This document shows positions 1 to 9,345 of a DNA stretch of 64,000 nucleotides, in pieces (the stretch's first letter is position 1; each line of letters starts with the position of its first letter). Both the position numbers and the translations under genes were made by a program. The stretch is from Streptomyces flaveolus (GTDB taxonomy: Bacteria > Actinomycetota > Actinomycetes > Streptomycetales > Streptomycetaceae). The notes under the pieces are model-generated. The model was given only the letters and a program-made list of their open reading frames with translations. It had not been told where the DNA came from and made no database searches. The DNA is taken from NCBI RefSeq assembly GCF_014648815.1, contig NZ_BMRV01000001.1:1-64000 (forward strand), given 5' to 3'.

Positions 1-444
1 CCGGTGCGCAAGTGGGACAGCACCGGGACCGTCAGCTGGGACTGGGGCCGTTCGAAGGTGGTCTCCGGTGACTTCGACGGTGACGGCCGTGGCGATGTGG
101 GTGTGCTGTACGACAACGGTCAGCAGAGTGACGGTGCGAACCGTGCGGCGTTGTGGACGTTCACGAGTACGGGTACCGGTTTCGGTGCCCCGGTGCGCAA
201 GTGGGACAGCACCGGGAGCATCAGCTGGATGTGGAGCCGCTCCAAGGTGACGTCGGGTGACTTCGACGGTGACGGCCGCTCCGACGTCGGTGTCCTGTAC
301 GACAACGGTCAGCAGAGCGACGGCGCGGGCCGTGCGGCGTTGTGGACGTTCACGAGTACGGGTACCGGCTTCGGCGGGCCGGTGCGCAAGTGGGACAGCA
401 CCGGAACCATCAGCTGGAGCTGGCAGCGCAGTGAACTGACCTGA
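1..444 (+). CDS. FG-GAP/VCBS repeat protein, C-terminal part (5' end outside window)
   Basis: The frame is open from the first base to a TGA at 442-444 and shows only the last ~147 residues. They form tandem 63-residue units starting with VRKWDSTG at bases 4, 193 and 382; the third copy is cut short by the stop. Each unit carries GDFDGDGRxDVGVLYDNG, an Asp-rich calcium-binding loop of the FG-GAP/VCBS type used by secreted beta-propellers. The DNA repeat period is exactly 189 bases. By family this is probably an exported or wall-associated propeller protein, but the signal peptide and any catalytic domain lie upstream. The substrate cannot be judged. Confidence 0.8.
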   Translation, partial: PVRKWDSTGTVSWDWGRSKVVSGDFDGDGRGDVGVLYDNGQQSDGANRAALWTFTSTGTGFGAPVRKWDSTGSISWMWSRSKVTSGDFDGDGRSDVGVLYDNGQQSDGAGRAALWTFTSTGTGFGGPVRKWDSTGTISWSWQRSELT

Positions 445-485
445 TCGCGGGGATCCGGGCGGGCCCTTTCGGCGTCCATACCTGT

Positions 486-1544
486 ATGGACCTCGAGAAA
501 CGGCCCCCCGGCAGCGACCCGCAGGAGCCGGCCCGCCGGTCGGACGCCGAAGGGTGTCTCACCGTGGCGATCCGCATCCCGGTCCGGATCGTCGTGCTGG
601 TCCTGGTCGTGCCGGTCCGCCTGGTGTGGGACGCGCTCGTCGTCGGCGGGCGCTTCCTGCGGGACACCGTGCTGCGGCCCTTCGGGCGGGCGCTGGGACG
701 GCTCGGGCGGGCCCTGTTCGTGTGGCCCGCCGTCGGCCTGTGGAGATACGTGGTCGTGCCGTTGGCCCGCGGCATCGCCTGGCTCGGCAGAATCCTCCTC
801 GTCGTACCGGCGGTGTGGCTGTACCGGTGGGTGCTGACGCCCGTCGGGCACGGGTTCCTGTGGGTGGGCAGGGGGGTGGGCGCGGTGCTCGCCGCGGTGG
901 GGCGCGGACTGTACGCCGTCGGTGCCTGGCTCGGGCGGTATCTCGTCGTCGTGCCCGCGACCTGGCTGTACACGTGGGTCCTCACTCCCGTCGGGCACGC
1001 GATCGCCTGGTGCGGCAGAGGGATCGCCTGGTGTCTGCGCACGGTCGTCACCGGAGTCGGCACCGCGCTGTACTGGACCGCCCGGATCCTGCTGGTGTTG
1101 CCCGTCCTCGCGCTGTGGCGGTGGGTGCTGGCGCCCGTCGGCAGGGGCCTCGCCGTCGTCGGACGGGAGGTCGGCGCCGCCCTCGGGCACGCCTGGCGGA
1201 TCGCGGGCCACGTCTCGCTCGCCGTCGGCCGGTTCCTCGGGACCGTCTTCCGCCTGCTCGTCGGGGATCCGGCGCGCTGGGTGTACCGGACCCTCCTGAC
1301 GCCGGTGGGACACGTCGTGCGGGACGCGGTCTGGCGGCCCGCCGCGGACGCCTCGCGCGCCGTCGGCCGGGCCGTGCGGCAGGCGCTGGAAGACGTCCGC
1401 GGCTCCGTCCGGCGGGCCCGTGCCGACGTGCTGCGGGCCCTGTTCGGGGAGCCGGCGACGAAGCCGACGGTGGCCCGGCGGGAACCATCCGCGGCGGAGG
1501 CACGTACTCTTGGTAGCAGTACGACCGCTCTCACGAAGGACTGA
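486..1544 (+). CDS. Hypothetical protein built of 49-residue hydrophobic repeats
   Basis: A 352-residue protein of unknown function. After a charged N terminus (about 25 residues) it is almost wholly Val/Leu/Trp/Arg/Gly-rich. Three tandem 49-residue units begin at bases 795, 942 and 1089, each headed by a motif like VVPAxWLYxWVLTPVGH, with degenerate units before and after (a last LLTPVGH near 1290). The C-terminal ~70 residues are hydrophilic. The hydrophobic stretches carry regular arginines, so they may be membrane-associated helices rather than simple transmembrane spans. The start ATG at 486 has no clear ribosome site. The stop at 1542-1544 lies just before the next gene, so the two may be co-transcribed. 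Confidence 0.7.
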   Translation: MDLEKRPPGSDPQEPARRSDAEGCLTVAIRIPVRIVVLVLVVPVRLVWDALVVGGRFLRDTVLRPFGRALGRLGRALFVWPAVGLWRYVVVPLARGIAWLGRILLVVPAVWLYRWVLTPVGHGFLWVGRGVGAVLAAVGRGLYAVGAWLGRYLVVVPATWLYTWVLTPVGHAIAWCGRGIAWCLRTVVTGVGTALYWTARILLVLPVLALWRWVLAPVGRGLAVVGREVGAALGHAWRIAGHVSLAVGRFLGTVFRLLVGDPARWVYRTLLTPVGHVVRDAVWRPAADASRAVGRAVRQALEDVRGSVRRARADVLRALFGEPATKPTVARREPSAAEARTLGSSTTALTKD

Positions 1545-1592
1545 ACGACACTGGGCAAGCGACAGCCCGAAGGCCCGCCGCCCGTACCCGCG

Positions 1593-2372
1593 GTGCAGCG
1601 CATCCGACTGCGTTACACCAAGCGCGGCCGCCTCCGGTTCACCAGCCACCGTGACTTCCAGCGCGCCTTCGAGCGTGCGCTGCGCCGCGCCGAGGTGCCC
1701 ATGGCGTACTCGGCGGGGTTCACCCCGCACCCGAAGGTGTCGTACGCCAATGCCGCACCCACCGGCACGGGCAGTGAAGCGGAATACCTGGAGATCGCGC
1801 TCACCGAGGCGCGCGACCCGGAGCAGCTGAGGCTGCTCCTCGACGAGTCGCTGCCCGCCGGGCTCGACGTCGTCGAGGCGGTCGAGGCCCGCACCTCCGG
1901 GCTCGCCGACCGGCTGACGGCTTCCGTCTGGGAGCTGCGGCTGGACGGCGTGGAGTCCGCGGACGCCGAGCGCGCCGTGGCGGCCTTCAACGCGGCCGAG
2001 GCGGTCGAGGTCCAGCGCCGGACCAAGAACGGCGTCCGTACCTTCGACGCCCGCTCCGCCGTCGTGAGCCTCGAGAACGCGACCACCACCTCTGATACGC
2101 CGGCTGATAGGCCGACCGACCGGCCCTGTGCGATACTGCGGCTGGTTGTTCGGCACGTGACGCCTGCCGTACGACCCGACGACGTCCTGTCCGGTCTTCG
2201 CGCCGTGGCCGACCTGGCGCCGCCGGTCCCCGCAGCGGTGACCAGGCTGGCGCAGGGGCTGTTCGATGAAGAGACCGGCGCGGTGACCGACCCGCTCGCG
2301 CCCGACCGCGAGGCAGCAACGCCCGAGCCGCAACCGGCCGCCGCTGCTGCCGCCGCGAAGGCGCCGGCGTAA
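1593..2372 (+). CDS. TIGR03936/DUF2344 family protein
   Basis: At least 259 residues. The N-terminal ~200 residues match the TIGR03936/DUF2344 family as I remember it: RIRLRYTKRGRLRFTSHRDF near the start and an AGFxPHPKVSYANA motif. Family members are usually encoded beside, or fused to, a radical SAM protein (TIGR03960), which is not visible here. The C terminus is a low-complexity Pro/Ala tail. The GTG at 1593 has no ribosome site. An in-frame CTG at 1551 lies 10 bases after GAAGGA, and the frame stays open from it (GKRQPEG...), so the true start may be CTG 1551. Function is unknown; in the actinobacterial order it precedes rne. Confidence 0.75.
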   Translation: MQRIRLRYTKRGRLRFTSHRDFQRAFERALRRAEVPMAYSAGFTPHPKVSYANAAPTGTGSEAEYLEIALTEARDPEQLRLLLDESLPAGLDVVEAVEARTSGLADRLTASVWELRLDGVESADAERAVAAFNAAEAVEVQRRTKNGVRTFDARSAVVSLENATTTSDTPADRPTDRPCAILRLVVRHVTPAVRPDDVLSGLRAVADLAPPVPAAVTRLAQGLFDEETGAVTDPLAPDREAATPEPQPAAAAAAAKAPA

Positions 2373-2647
2373 GGAAGGTTCCGCACAGGGACGAGCGTCG
2401 TAGCGCCGCCCTCGAACTCGGGAGCCACCTGGGTCGGGCAGCGCACCGACCACAAGACTTTCGCCAGGCCGTGCACGACAAGGGGTACGGAACCGGCGAG
2501 ACAAGACACGGAGAGCTCCCGAGCGGCGCCCGCGCCCCGGACGGCGGCAACCGCGCATCGCGCGAGCCGCGGACGTCACCGGCGGTCGACACGGTCGATC
2601 CCGGACCACGGCGCGGCGCCCGGGAGCCTGACGGGAGAAACCCCCGC

Positions 2648-5600
2648 ATGCTCGAACCGACCGAATCCGCAGAGTCCGCCATTTCCTCGACGGACTCCGA
2701 GATGAACACCCCCAGCGACACCCTGCCGCCGCGTCGTCGGCGCAGGGCCGCGTCCCGCCCGGCGGGGCCCCCGTCCGGCGCCTCCGGCGCGCAGGCGGAG
2801 ACCGCCGCGCCGGCCGAGGCGCCCGCCGCGGCCGAGGAGCCGGAAGAGGCCGCCGACGAGGTGACCGGGACGCCTGAGAAGGTCGCCGAGCCGGTGTCCG
2901 CGGGCCGCCCGCGGCGCCGCGCCGTGCGCCGTGCCTCCGCGCCCGTCGGGTCCCCGACGTCGGCCGAGGCCGCCGAGACCGTCGTCCCCGTGGCGCCCGC
3001 CGCCGAGACGCCCGCCGAGCCCGAGCCGGCCGCGAGCGCCGGGACCACCGAGGACGCCGCTCCCCGCCGTAGCCGTCGCCGTGCCACGCGCACGGTGACC
3101 TCGCCCACCGCCGCCGCGCCCGCACCGGAGGCCGAGACCGCCGCGGCGACCCCGGAGCCCGCGCCCGTCGAGAAGACCGCCGCGCCCGTCGAGGAGGCCG
3201 CCGAGGAGGCCGCTCCGCGGCGTACGCGTCGGCGTGCCACGCGGCGTGTGTCCGCCCCCGCCGGTGAGCCCGCGGCTGCCGAGCCGGCCGAGACGGCGAC
3301 CGAGACCGGCGCGACCGAGACCGGCGCGGCCGAGGCTGCCGCTGCCCCCGAGACCGCTCCCGCCGCCGCGCCCGTCGAGGAGGCCGCCGAGGACGCTGCT
3401 CCGCGGCGTACGCGTCGGCGTGCCACGCGGCGTGTGTCCGCCCCCGAGGCCGCGGAGGCCCCGGCCGAGACCGTGAGCGAGGACTCGGGTGAGTCCGCGC
3501 AGGCCGCCGAGGCCACCCCGGCCCCCGAGGCCGCTGCGAGTGCCGAGCCCGCCGCGCCCGTCGAGGAGGCCGCTCCGCGTCGCGCGCGTCGTCGGTCCGC
3601 CCGCAAGGCCGCCGGTGGCTTCGCCGAGCCCGCGCGGAGCGCCGCCGCGTCCGACGAGGCGGACGCCCCGAAGCGTCCCGCGCGTCCCGCCGTCGCCGTG
3701 TTCCAGGCGCCCGTGTTCGCGGAGCCCAAGTTCCAGACGCCCGAGCGGGCCGCGGCGGAAGCCGCCGCCGAGGCCGCCGTGCCCGAGCCGGAGCAGGCCG
3801 TCCGGGAGACCGAGGCGCCCGAGGAGTTCCCGGAGGAGACCGCCGGTTCGCGTCGCCGCCGCCGGCGCCGTACCGCGGGCCCGGAGGAGACCACCGAGGA
3901 CCGCACGCCCACCCGGGCCGTCGCCGACGAGCCGGAGGCCGACGCCGAGGCCGAGGCCGACGAGTCGGGCGACGACCACGGTGACGACGCCGAGGGCTCC
4001 GAGGAGTACGGCTCGCGCCGCCGCCGGCGTCGGGGCGGCCGCCGCCGTCGCCGGGGCGACCTGGCCGAGGGCTCCGAGGAGTCCGCGGACGACGACATCG
4101 AGCACACCGCCGCCGAGCAGGCCGCCCAGGACGCCGAGGACACCGCCGAGCAGGCGGAGGAGGACGCCGAGGAGGGCGAGGACGCCACCGGCGAGAACGG
4201 CGGCTCCAGCAGCAGCCGTCGCCGCCGTCGCCGTCGCCGCCGCGCCGGGGATTCGTCCGGCGACGTCGAGACGTCCGCCGACGACCCCGAGCGCACCGTC
4301 GTCAAGGTCCGCGAGCCCCGCCCGAAGGCCGAGCCGTCCGACGAGGTGCAGTCCATCAAGGGCTCCACCCGCCTGGAGGCCAAGAAGCAGCGCCGCCGCG
4401 AGGGCCGCGAGCAGGGCCGCCGGCGCGTGCCGATCATCACCGAGGCGGAGTTCCTGGCCCGCCGCGAGGCCGTCGAGCGCGTCATGATCGTCCGCCAGCA
4501 CGGCGAGCGCACGCAGATCGGCGTCCTCGAGGACGGGGTGCTCGTCGAGCACTACGTCAACAAGGAGCAGGCCACCTCGTACGTCGGCAACGTCTACCTC
4601 GGCAAGGTGCAGAACGTCCTGCCGTCGATGGAGGCCGCCTTCATCGACATCGGCAAGGGCCGCAACGCCGTGCTGTACGCCGGTGAGGTCAACTTCGAGT
4701 CGCTGGGCATGGGCCACGGCCCCCGCCGCATCGAGTCCGCCCTCAAGTCCGGGCAGTCCGTCCTCGTGCAGGTCACCAAGGACCCGATCGGCCACAAGGG
4801 CGCCCGCCTGACCAGCCAGGTCTCCCTCCCCGGCCGCTACCTGGTCTACGTGCCCGAGGGCTCGATGACCGGCATCAGCCGCAAGCTGCCCGACACCGAG
4901 CGGTCCCGGCTGAAGACCATCCTCAAGCGGATCGTCCCCGAGGACGCGGGCGTCATCGTGCGCACCGCCGCCGAGGGCGCCAGCGAGGACGAGCTGCGCC
5001 GCGACGTCGAGCGGCTCCAGGCGCAGTGGGAGGAGATCCAGAAGAAGGCCAAGAACGGCAACGCGCCGACGCTGCTGTACGGCGAGCCGGACATGACCGT
5101 CCGGGTCGTGCGGGACATCTTCAACGAGGACTTCTCCAAGGTCGTCGTCAGCGGCGACGACGCCTGGCAGACCATCCACGGCTACGTGTCCCACGTCGCC
5201 CCGGACCTCGCCGACCGGCTGTCCAAGTGGACCTCCGAGGTCGACGTCTTCGCCACCTACCGGATCGACGAGCAGCTCGCCAAGGCGCTGGACCGCAAGG
5301 TCTGGCTGCCCAGCGGCGGTTCGCTGGTGATCGACCGGACCGAGGCGATGGTCGTCGTCGACGTCAACACCGGCAAGTTCACCGGTCAGGGCGGCAACCT
5401 CGAGGAGACGGTCACCAGGAACAACCTGGAGGCGGCCGAGGAGATCGTGCGCCAGCTCCGGCTGCGCGACCTCGGCGGCATCATCGTCATCGACTTCATC
5501 GACATGGTGCTGGAGTCCAACCGGGACCTGGTGCTGCGGCGCCTGCTGGAGTGCCTGGGCCGGGACCGTACGAAGCACCAGGTCGCCGAGGTGACCTCGC

Positions 5601-6772
5601 TGGGTCTGGTCCAGATGACCCGCAAGCGGGTCGGCCAGGGCCTGCTGGAGTCGTTCTCGGAGACCTGCGTCCACTGCAACGGCCGTGGTGTCATCGTCCA
5701 CCTTGACCAGCCGTCCTCCGCCGGTGGCGGCGGTGGCAAGCGCCGCAAGCGGGCGCGTGCCGGTGCCGGTGAGCACGACCACGAGGCCGTGGCCGGGGTC
5801 GAGACGGTGCCGACGGCGGAGCAGGAGGCGGACACCGAGTCCGAGGCCGAGGTCGCCGCCGAGGTGGCCGAGCCGGTCGCCCTGCCGGCCGAGTTCACCC
5901 CGGACGAGGAGCTGTACAGCAGCGCCGCCGAGGCCGAGGCCGCCGCCACGCGCGGTCGCGGCCGGCGTCGGGCGAGCCGGCGGGCGTCCGCCCCGGCGGG
6001 TGCCCCGAAGGCCGCGAAGGACGAGGCCGCGCGCGGCGAGGCCCAGGCGCCGACCGCGCAGGACGTCACGGTCGCGGAAGAGATCGAGCGTCCGGTCGTG
6101 CAGGAACCGGCCGCCGAGGTGCTGGCCGAGCCCGCGGCCATCGAGGACGCGTTGTCCGGCGCCCCGGCCCCGGCCGCCCCCGAGGCGGCTCCGACCGCCG
6201 ACGAGGCGGCGCCCAAGGGCCGTACGCGCCGTCGGGCCACCCGGAAGGTGTCCGCACCGGCCGGTTCGCCCGCGGGTGCCGAGGCCGCCGTGCTGACGGT
6301 CCCCGAGACCGCGCCGGCCGTGGCCGAGGCACCGGCGGCCGAGGAGGCCGCGCCGGCCGCCGAGAGCGCCGCTCCGGCCCGTCCGCGCCGTCGGGCCGTG
6401 CGCAAGCCCACCACCTCGACCGCGTCCGAGGAGGCGGCCGTCGTGGTCGTCCCGTCGGCCCCGGCGGAGGCGGAGGCACCGGCGGAGCCCGAGGCGGCCG
6501 AGGCCCCGGCCGTGGACGCGTCCGGTGACGAGGCCGCCCCGGCCAAGAAGGCGGCGGCCCGCAAGACGGCCAAGAAGGCGACGGCGAAGAAGGCCGCCAC
6601 CAAGAAGACCGCGGCCAAGAAGACGACGACCGCGAAGAAGACCACGGCCAAGAAGGCGGCCAAGACGACGACCGCCAAGAAGGCCACGGCCAAGAAGACG
6701 GCGTCGAAGAAGACCGCGGCGGCCGAGCAGGCGGCGCCGTCCTCGGTCACGGCCGCCACCGACGAGGGCTGA
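2648..6772 (+). CDS. rne: Ribonuclease E/G
   Basis: Endoribonuclease for rRNA/tRNA maturation and mRNA decay, 1374 residues. ATG 2648 is chosen because GGGAGA lies ~10 bases upstream; the frame also opens earlier. The catalytic core spans about residues 590-1020: an S1-like part ([20 protein letters not shown]), the magnesium-binding aspartates in [11 protein letters not shown] and VIDFIDM, and a zinc-link CVHC. Both flanks are very long and disordered, with Ala/Glu-rich runs broken by repeated arginine patches (RRRATRxxSAP). The last ~70 residues are a KKAAK/KKTT histone-H1-like tail. Actinobacterial enzymes often place scaffold regions on both sides of the core, as here. A strong terminator follows. 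Confidence 0.95.
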   Translation: MLEPTESAESAISSTDSEMNTPSDTLPPRRRRRAASRPAGPPSGASGAQAETAAPAEAPAAAEEPEEAADEVTGTPEKVAEPVSAGRPRRRAVRRASAPVGSPTSAEAAETVVPVAPAAETPAEPEPAASAGTTEDAAPRRSRRRATRTVTSPTAAAPAPEAETAAATPEPAPVEKTAAPVEEAAEEAAPRRTRRRATRRVSAPAGEPAAAEPAETATETGATETGAAEAAAAPETAPAAAPVEEAAEDAAPRRTRRRATRRVSAPEAAEAPAETVSEDSGESAQAAEATPAPEAAASAEPAAPVEEAAPRRARRRSARKAAGGFAEPARSAAASDEADAPKRPARPAVAVFQAPVFAEPKFQTPERAAAEAAAEAAVPEPEQAVRETEAPEEFPEETAGSRRRRRRRTAGPEETTEDRTPTRAVADEPEADAEAEADESGDDHGDDAEGSEEYGSRRRRRRGGRRRRRGDLAEGSEESADDDIEHTAAEQAAQDAEDTAEQAEEDAEEGEDATGENGGSSSSRRRRRRRRRAGDSSGDVETSADDPERTVVKVREPRPKAEPSDEVQSIKGSTRLEAKKQRRREGREQGRRRVPIITEAEFLARREAVERVMIVRQHGERTQIGVLEDGVLVEHYVNKEQATSYVGNVYLGKVQNVLPSMEAAFIDIGKGRNAVLYAGEVNFESLGMGHGPRRIESALKSGQSVLVQVTKDPIGHKGARLTSQVSLPGRYLVYVPEGSMTGISRKLPDTERSRLKTILKRIVPEDAGVIVRTAAEGASEDELRRDVERLQAQWEEIQKKAKNGNAPTLLYGEPDMTVRVVRDIFNEDFSKVVVSGDDAWQTIHGYVSHVAPDLADRLSKWTSEVDVFATYRIDEQLAKALDRKVWLPSGGSLVIDRTEAMVVVDVNTGKFTGQGGNLEETVTRNNLEAAEEIVRQLRLRDLGGIIVIDFIDMVLESNRDLVLRRLLECLGRDRTKHQVAEVTSLGLVQMTRKRVGQGLLESFSETCVHCNGRGVIVHLDQPSSAGGGGGKRRKRARAGAGEHDHEAVAGVETVPTAEQEADTESEAEVAAEVAEPVALPAEFTPDEELYSSAAEAEAAATRGRGRRRASRRASAPAGAPKAAKDEAARGEAQAPTAQDVTVAEEIERPVVQEPAAEVLAEPAAIEDALSGAPAPAAPEAAPTADEAAPKGRTRRRATRKVSAPAGSPAGAEAAVLTVPETAPAVAEAPAAEEAAPAAESAAPARPRRRAVRKPTTSTASEEAAVVVVPSAPAEAEAPAEPEAAEAPAVDASGDEAAPAKKAAARKTAKKATAKKAATKKTAAKKTTTAKKTTAKKAAKTTTAKKATAKKTASKKTAAAEQAAPSSVTAATDEG

Positions 6773-6792
6773 TCCGGCCCCTGCGGCACCAC

Positions 6793-6824
6793 GTGTGGCC
6801 CCGCCCGTCCGGGCGGGGCCACAC
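6793..6824 (+). terminator. Terminator after rne
   Basis: A perfect 15-base inverted repeat (6793-6807 with 6810-6824, GTGTGGCCCCGCCCG) 20 bases after the rne stop. It has no U-run, as is usual in Streptomyces. It separates rne from the promoter of the L21-L27 genes. Confidence 0.8.
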
Positions 6825-6908
6825 GCCTGTGCGGGGCCTGCCACGACGCGCGCGGGCCCCGCACACGGCCCCGCCGAGCGGCCTCACGGCGGCGGCCGGG
6901 AGCCCGGT

Positions 6909-6937
6909 TTGACCCCTGTCGCGTGTCCCCGTAATCT
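6909..6937 (+). promoter_or_regulatory. Promoter of rplU-rpmA (HrdB type)
   Basis: TTGACC at 6909-6914, a 17-base spacer, then TAATCT at 6932-6937. This is the best sigma-70/HrdB match I found in the window. Transcription would start near 6944, leaving a ~150-base untranslated leader before rplU. Leaders of L21 mRNAs are sites of autoregulation in some bacteria; I saw no known L21-leader fold here. The rest of the 6825-7094 gap holds nothing else that I recognise. Confidence 0.7.
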
Positions 6938-7094
6938 TGACCGTCGGCGTGTCGACTGACGCGTCACATCCCCGTAAACCTCTTTCCTTCCGCATGCGGG
7001 CCCTCGCGGGCAGCACGCCGGGAGAGGCCGTCCGTGTTGCACCGGGCGGCTGGACTGCGGGGGTGCCGTTCCCGAGCGAGAGAGTGAGATCCGC

Positions 7095-7415
7095 GTGTAC
7101 GCCATCGTGCGCAGCGGTGGTCGCCAGCACAAGGTTGCTGTCGGCGACATCGTTGAGGTTGACAAGATTTCCACCGCCAAGGTCGGCGACACGGTCGAGC
7201 TCTCGACCCTGCTCGTGGTCGACGGCGACGCTGTGACCAGCGACCCGTGGGTGCTGGCCGGCATCAAGGTCCAGGCCGAGGTCGTGGACCACCACAAGGG
7301 CCAGAAGATCGACATTCTGCGCTACAAGAACAAGACCGGCTACCGCCGTCGTCAGGGCCACCGCCAGCAGTACACGGCGATCAAGGTCACTGAGATCCCC
7401 GCGGCTGCGAAGTAA
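7095..7415 (+). CDS. rplU: 50S ribosomal protein L21
   Basis: A 106-residue protein beginning [17 protein letters not shown], the L21 signature, with the C-terminal [14 protein letters not shown] segment that contacts 23S rRNA. Length is normal for the family. It starts with GTG at 7095 after a GAGAGAGTGAG ribosome site. rpmA follows after 14 bases, so L21 and L27 are co-transcribed, the usual arrangement upstream of obg. Confidence 0.97.
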   Translation: MYAIVRSGGRQHKVAVGDIVEVDKISTAKVGDTVELSTLLVVDGDAVTSDPWVLAGIKVQAEVVDHHKGQKIDILRYKNKTGYRRRQGHRQQYTAIKVTEIPAAAK

Positions 7416-7429
7416 GGGACTGAGGAGAG

Positions 7430-7684
7430 ATGGCACACAAGAAGGGCGCATCGTCCACCCGTAACGGTCGTGACTCCAACGCTCAGCGCCTCGGCGTGAA
7501 GCGCTTCGGTGGTCAGGCCGTCAACGCGGGCGAGATCCTGGTCCGCCAGCGCGGCACCCACTTCCACCCGGGTGCGGGCGTCGGCCGTGGCGGCGACGAC
7601 ACGCTGTTCGCGCTGCAGGCCGGTGCGGTGCAGTTCGGCACCCACCGTGGCCGCAAGGTCGTGAACATCGTTCCGGTCGCCTGA
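7430..7684 (+). CDS. rpmA: 50S ribosomal protein L27
   Basis: An 84-residue protein beginning [15 protein letters not shown], typical of L27, whose N terminus reaches towards the peptidyl-transferase centre. There is no cleavable N-terminal extension of the Firmicute type. An AGGAGAG ribosome site lies just upstream. A two-tier stem-loop follows the stop and probably reduces read-through into obg. Confidence 0.97.
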   Translation: MAHKKGASSTRNGRDSNAQRLGVKRFGGQAVNAGEILVRQRGTHFHPGAGVGRGGDDTLFALQAGAVQFGTHRGRKVVNIVPVA

Positions 7685-7699
7685 TCGGAAACTTTCGCG

Positions 7700-7738
7700 A
7701 GGCGGACCTCACTTCCCGGACGGGAAGCGGGTCCGCCT
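7700..7738 (+). terminator. Terminator/attenuator between rpmA and obg
   Basis: An outer stem AGGCGGACC/GGTCCGCCT (7700-7708 with 7730-7738) encloses an inner stem CTTCCCG/CGGGAAG (7712-7718 with 7721-7727), followed by a short TTT. It lies 15 bases after the rpmA stop and 50 before obg, so it could terminate or set the rpmA:obg ratio. Confidence 0.75.
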
Positions 7739-7787
7739 TTCGCGTGTTACCCAAGAGACAACCCCGTAGTAACTGGAGGCACATCCC

Positions 7788-9224
7788 ATGACCACCTTCG
7801 TGGACCGCGTCGAGCTGCACGTCGCCGCGGGTAACGGAGGTCACGGCTGTGCCTCCGTCCACCGTGAGAAGTTCAAGCCGCTCGGCGGCCCGGACGGTGG
7901 CAACGGCGGCCGTGGCGGCGACGTGATCCTCACCGTCGACCAGTCGGTGACCACGCTCCTCGACTACCACCACTCCCCGCACCGCAAGGCCACCAACGGC
8001 AAGCCCGGCGAGGGCGGCAACCGCTCCGGCAAGGACGGCCAGGACCTCGTCCTGCCCGTGCCCGACGGCACCGTGGTCCTCGACAAGGCCGGCAACGTCC
8101 TCGCCGACCTGGTCGGCCACGGCACGTGCTACGTCGCCGCACAGGGCGGCCGGGGCGGCCTCGGCAACGCGGCGCTGGCCTCCGCCCGGCGCAAGGCCCC
8201 CGGCTTCGCGCTGCTCGGCGAGCCCGGCGACCTCCAGGACATCCACCTGGAGCTGAAGACCGTCGCCGACGTGGCGCTGGTCGGCTACCCGAGCGCCGGC
8301 AAGTCGTCGCTCATCTCCGTGCTGAGCGCGGCCAAGCCGAAGATCGCCGACTACCCCTTCACGACGCTCGTGCCGAACCTCGGCGTGGTGACGGCCGGCG
8401 AGACCGTCTACACCATCGCGGACGTCCCCGGCCTCATCCCCGGCGCCAGCCAGGGCAAGGGCCTCGGCCTGGAGTTCCTGCGGCACGTGGAGCGGTGCAG
8501 CGTGCTGGTGCACGTCCTGGACACGGCGACGCTGGAGTCCGACCGTGACCCGGTCTCCGACCTGGACATCATCGAGGCGGAGCTGCGCGAGTACGGCGGG
8601 CTGGACAACCGGCCCCGCATCGTCGTCCTCAACAAGATCGACGTGCCCGACGGCAAGGACCTCGCCGAGATGGTCCGGCCGGACCTGGAGGCGCGCGGCT
8701 ACCGGGTCTTCGAGGTGTCGGCCGTCGCCCACATCGGGCTGCGGGAGCTGTCCTTCGCGCTGGCCGAGCTGGTGGCGAGGTCGCGTGCCGCCCGGCCGAA
8801 GGAGGAGGCCACGCGGATCGTCATCCGGCCCAAGGCCGTGGACGACGCCGGCTTCACCGTCACCCGCGAGGAGGACGGCCTGTTCCGCGTGCGCGGCGAG
8901 AAGCCCGAACGCTGGGTGCGGCAGACCGACTTCAACAACGACGAGGCCGTCGGCTACCTCGCCGACCGCCTCAACCGCCTCGGCGTCGAGGAGCAGCTGC
9001 TGAAGGCCGGCGCCCGCGGCGGCGACGGCGTGGCCATCGGCCCCGAGGACAACGCGGTCGTCTTCGACTGGGAGCCGTCGGTGACGGCCGGCGCCGAGAT
9101 GCTCGGCCGCCGCGGCGAGGACCACCGCTTCGAGGCACCCCGCCCGGCCGCCCAGCGACGCCGGGACCGGGACGCCGAACGGGACGAGGCGGAGCGGGAG
9201 TTCGACGGCTTCGATCCGTTCTGA
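7788..9224 (+). CDS. obg: GTPase Obg (CgtA)
   Basis: Essential ribosome-associated GTPase, linked in Streptomyces to the onset of aerial growth. It has 478 residues. The glycine-rich Obg fold (GGxGGRGGDV) fills residues 1-160. The G domain follows with P-loop GYPSAGKSS near residue 166, switch/G3 [11 protein letters not shown]4 NKID and a G5-like SAV. A C-terminal OCT domain lies near 340-430, then a charged tail. A GGAGG ribosome site precedes ATG 7788. It sits behind rplU-rpmA in the conserved order. Confidence 0.96.
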   Translation: MTTFVDRVELHVAAGNGGHGCASVHREKFKPLGGPDGGNGGRGGDVILTVDQSVTTLLDYHHSPHRKATNGKPGEGGNRSGKDGQDLVLPVPDGTVVLDKAGNVLADLVGHGTCYVAAQGGRGGLGNAALASARRKAPGFALLGEPGDLQDIHLELKTVADVALVGYPSAGKSSLISVLSAAKPKIADYPFTTLVPNLGVVTAGETVYTIADVPGLIPGASQGKGLGLEFLRHVERCSVLVHVLDTATLESDRDPVSDLDIIEAELREYGGLDNRPRIVVLNKIDVPDGKDLAEMVRPDLEARGYRVFEVSAVAHIGLRELSFALAELVARSRAARPKEEATRIVIRPKAVDDAGFTVTREEDGLFRVRGEKPERWVRQTDFNNDEAVGYLADRLNRLGVEEQLLKAGARGGDGVAIGPEDNAVVFDWEPSVTAGAEMLGRRGEDHRFEAPRPAAQRRRDRDAERDEAEREFDGFDPF

Positions 9225-9265
9225 CGGACCCGCACGTCGGACCCCCGCGTCCGACGGCCCCCGCA

Positions 9266-9325
9266 CACGACACAGGAGGCGAGAACCGGACCCCGAGCGG
9301 GCCGGTTCTCGCCTCCTGTGTCGTG
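9266..9325. terminator. Bidirectional terminator between obg and the glycosyltransferase operon
   Basis: A perfect 24-base inverted repeat, 9266-9289 with 9302-9325, around a 12-base loop. It lies between two convergent genes and can act on both strands. It is the longest perfect stem I found in the window. Confidence 0.9.
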
Positions 9326-9345
9326 CGGGTGGTACGGGCGGGTGC

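Noticed and set aside
4..444. CRISPR or phage tail repeat
   Set aside because: The 189-base repeats are in-frame protein repeats with calcium-loop motifs and no spacers.
2576..6844. Very long open frame antisense to rne (about 1400 codons)
   Set aside because: A by-product of GC-biased third positions and low-complexity coding in rne; the product is Gly/Leu/Arg noise without domains.
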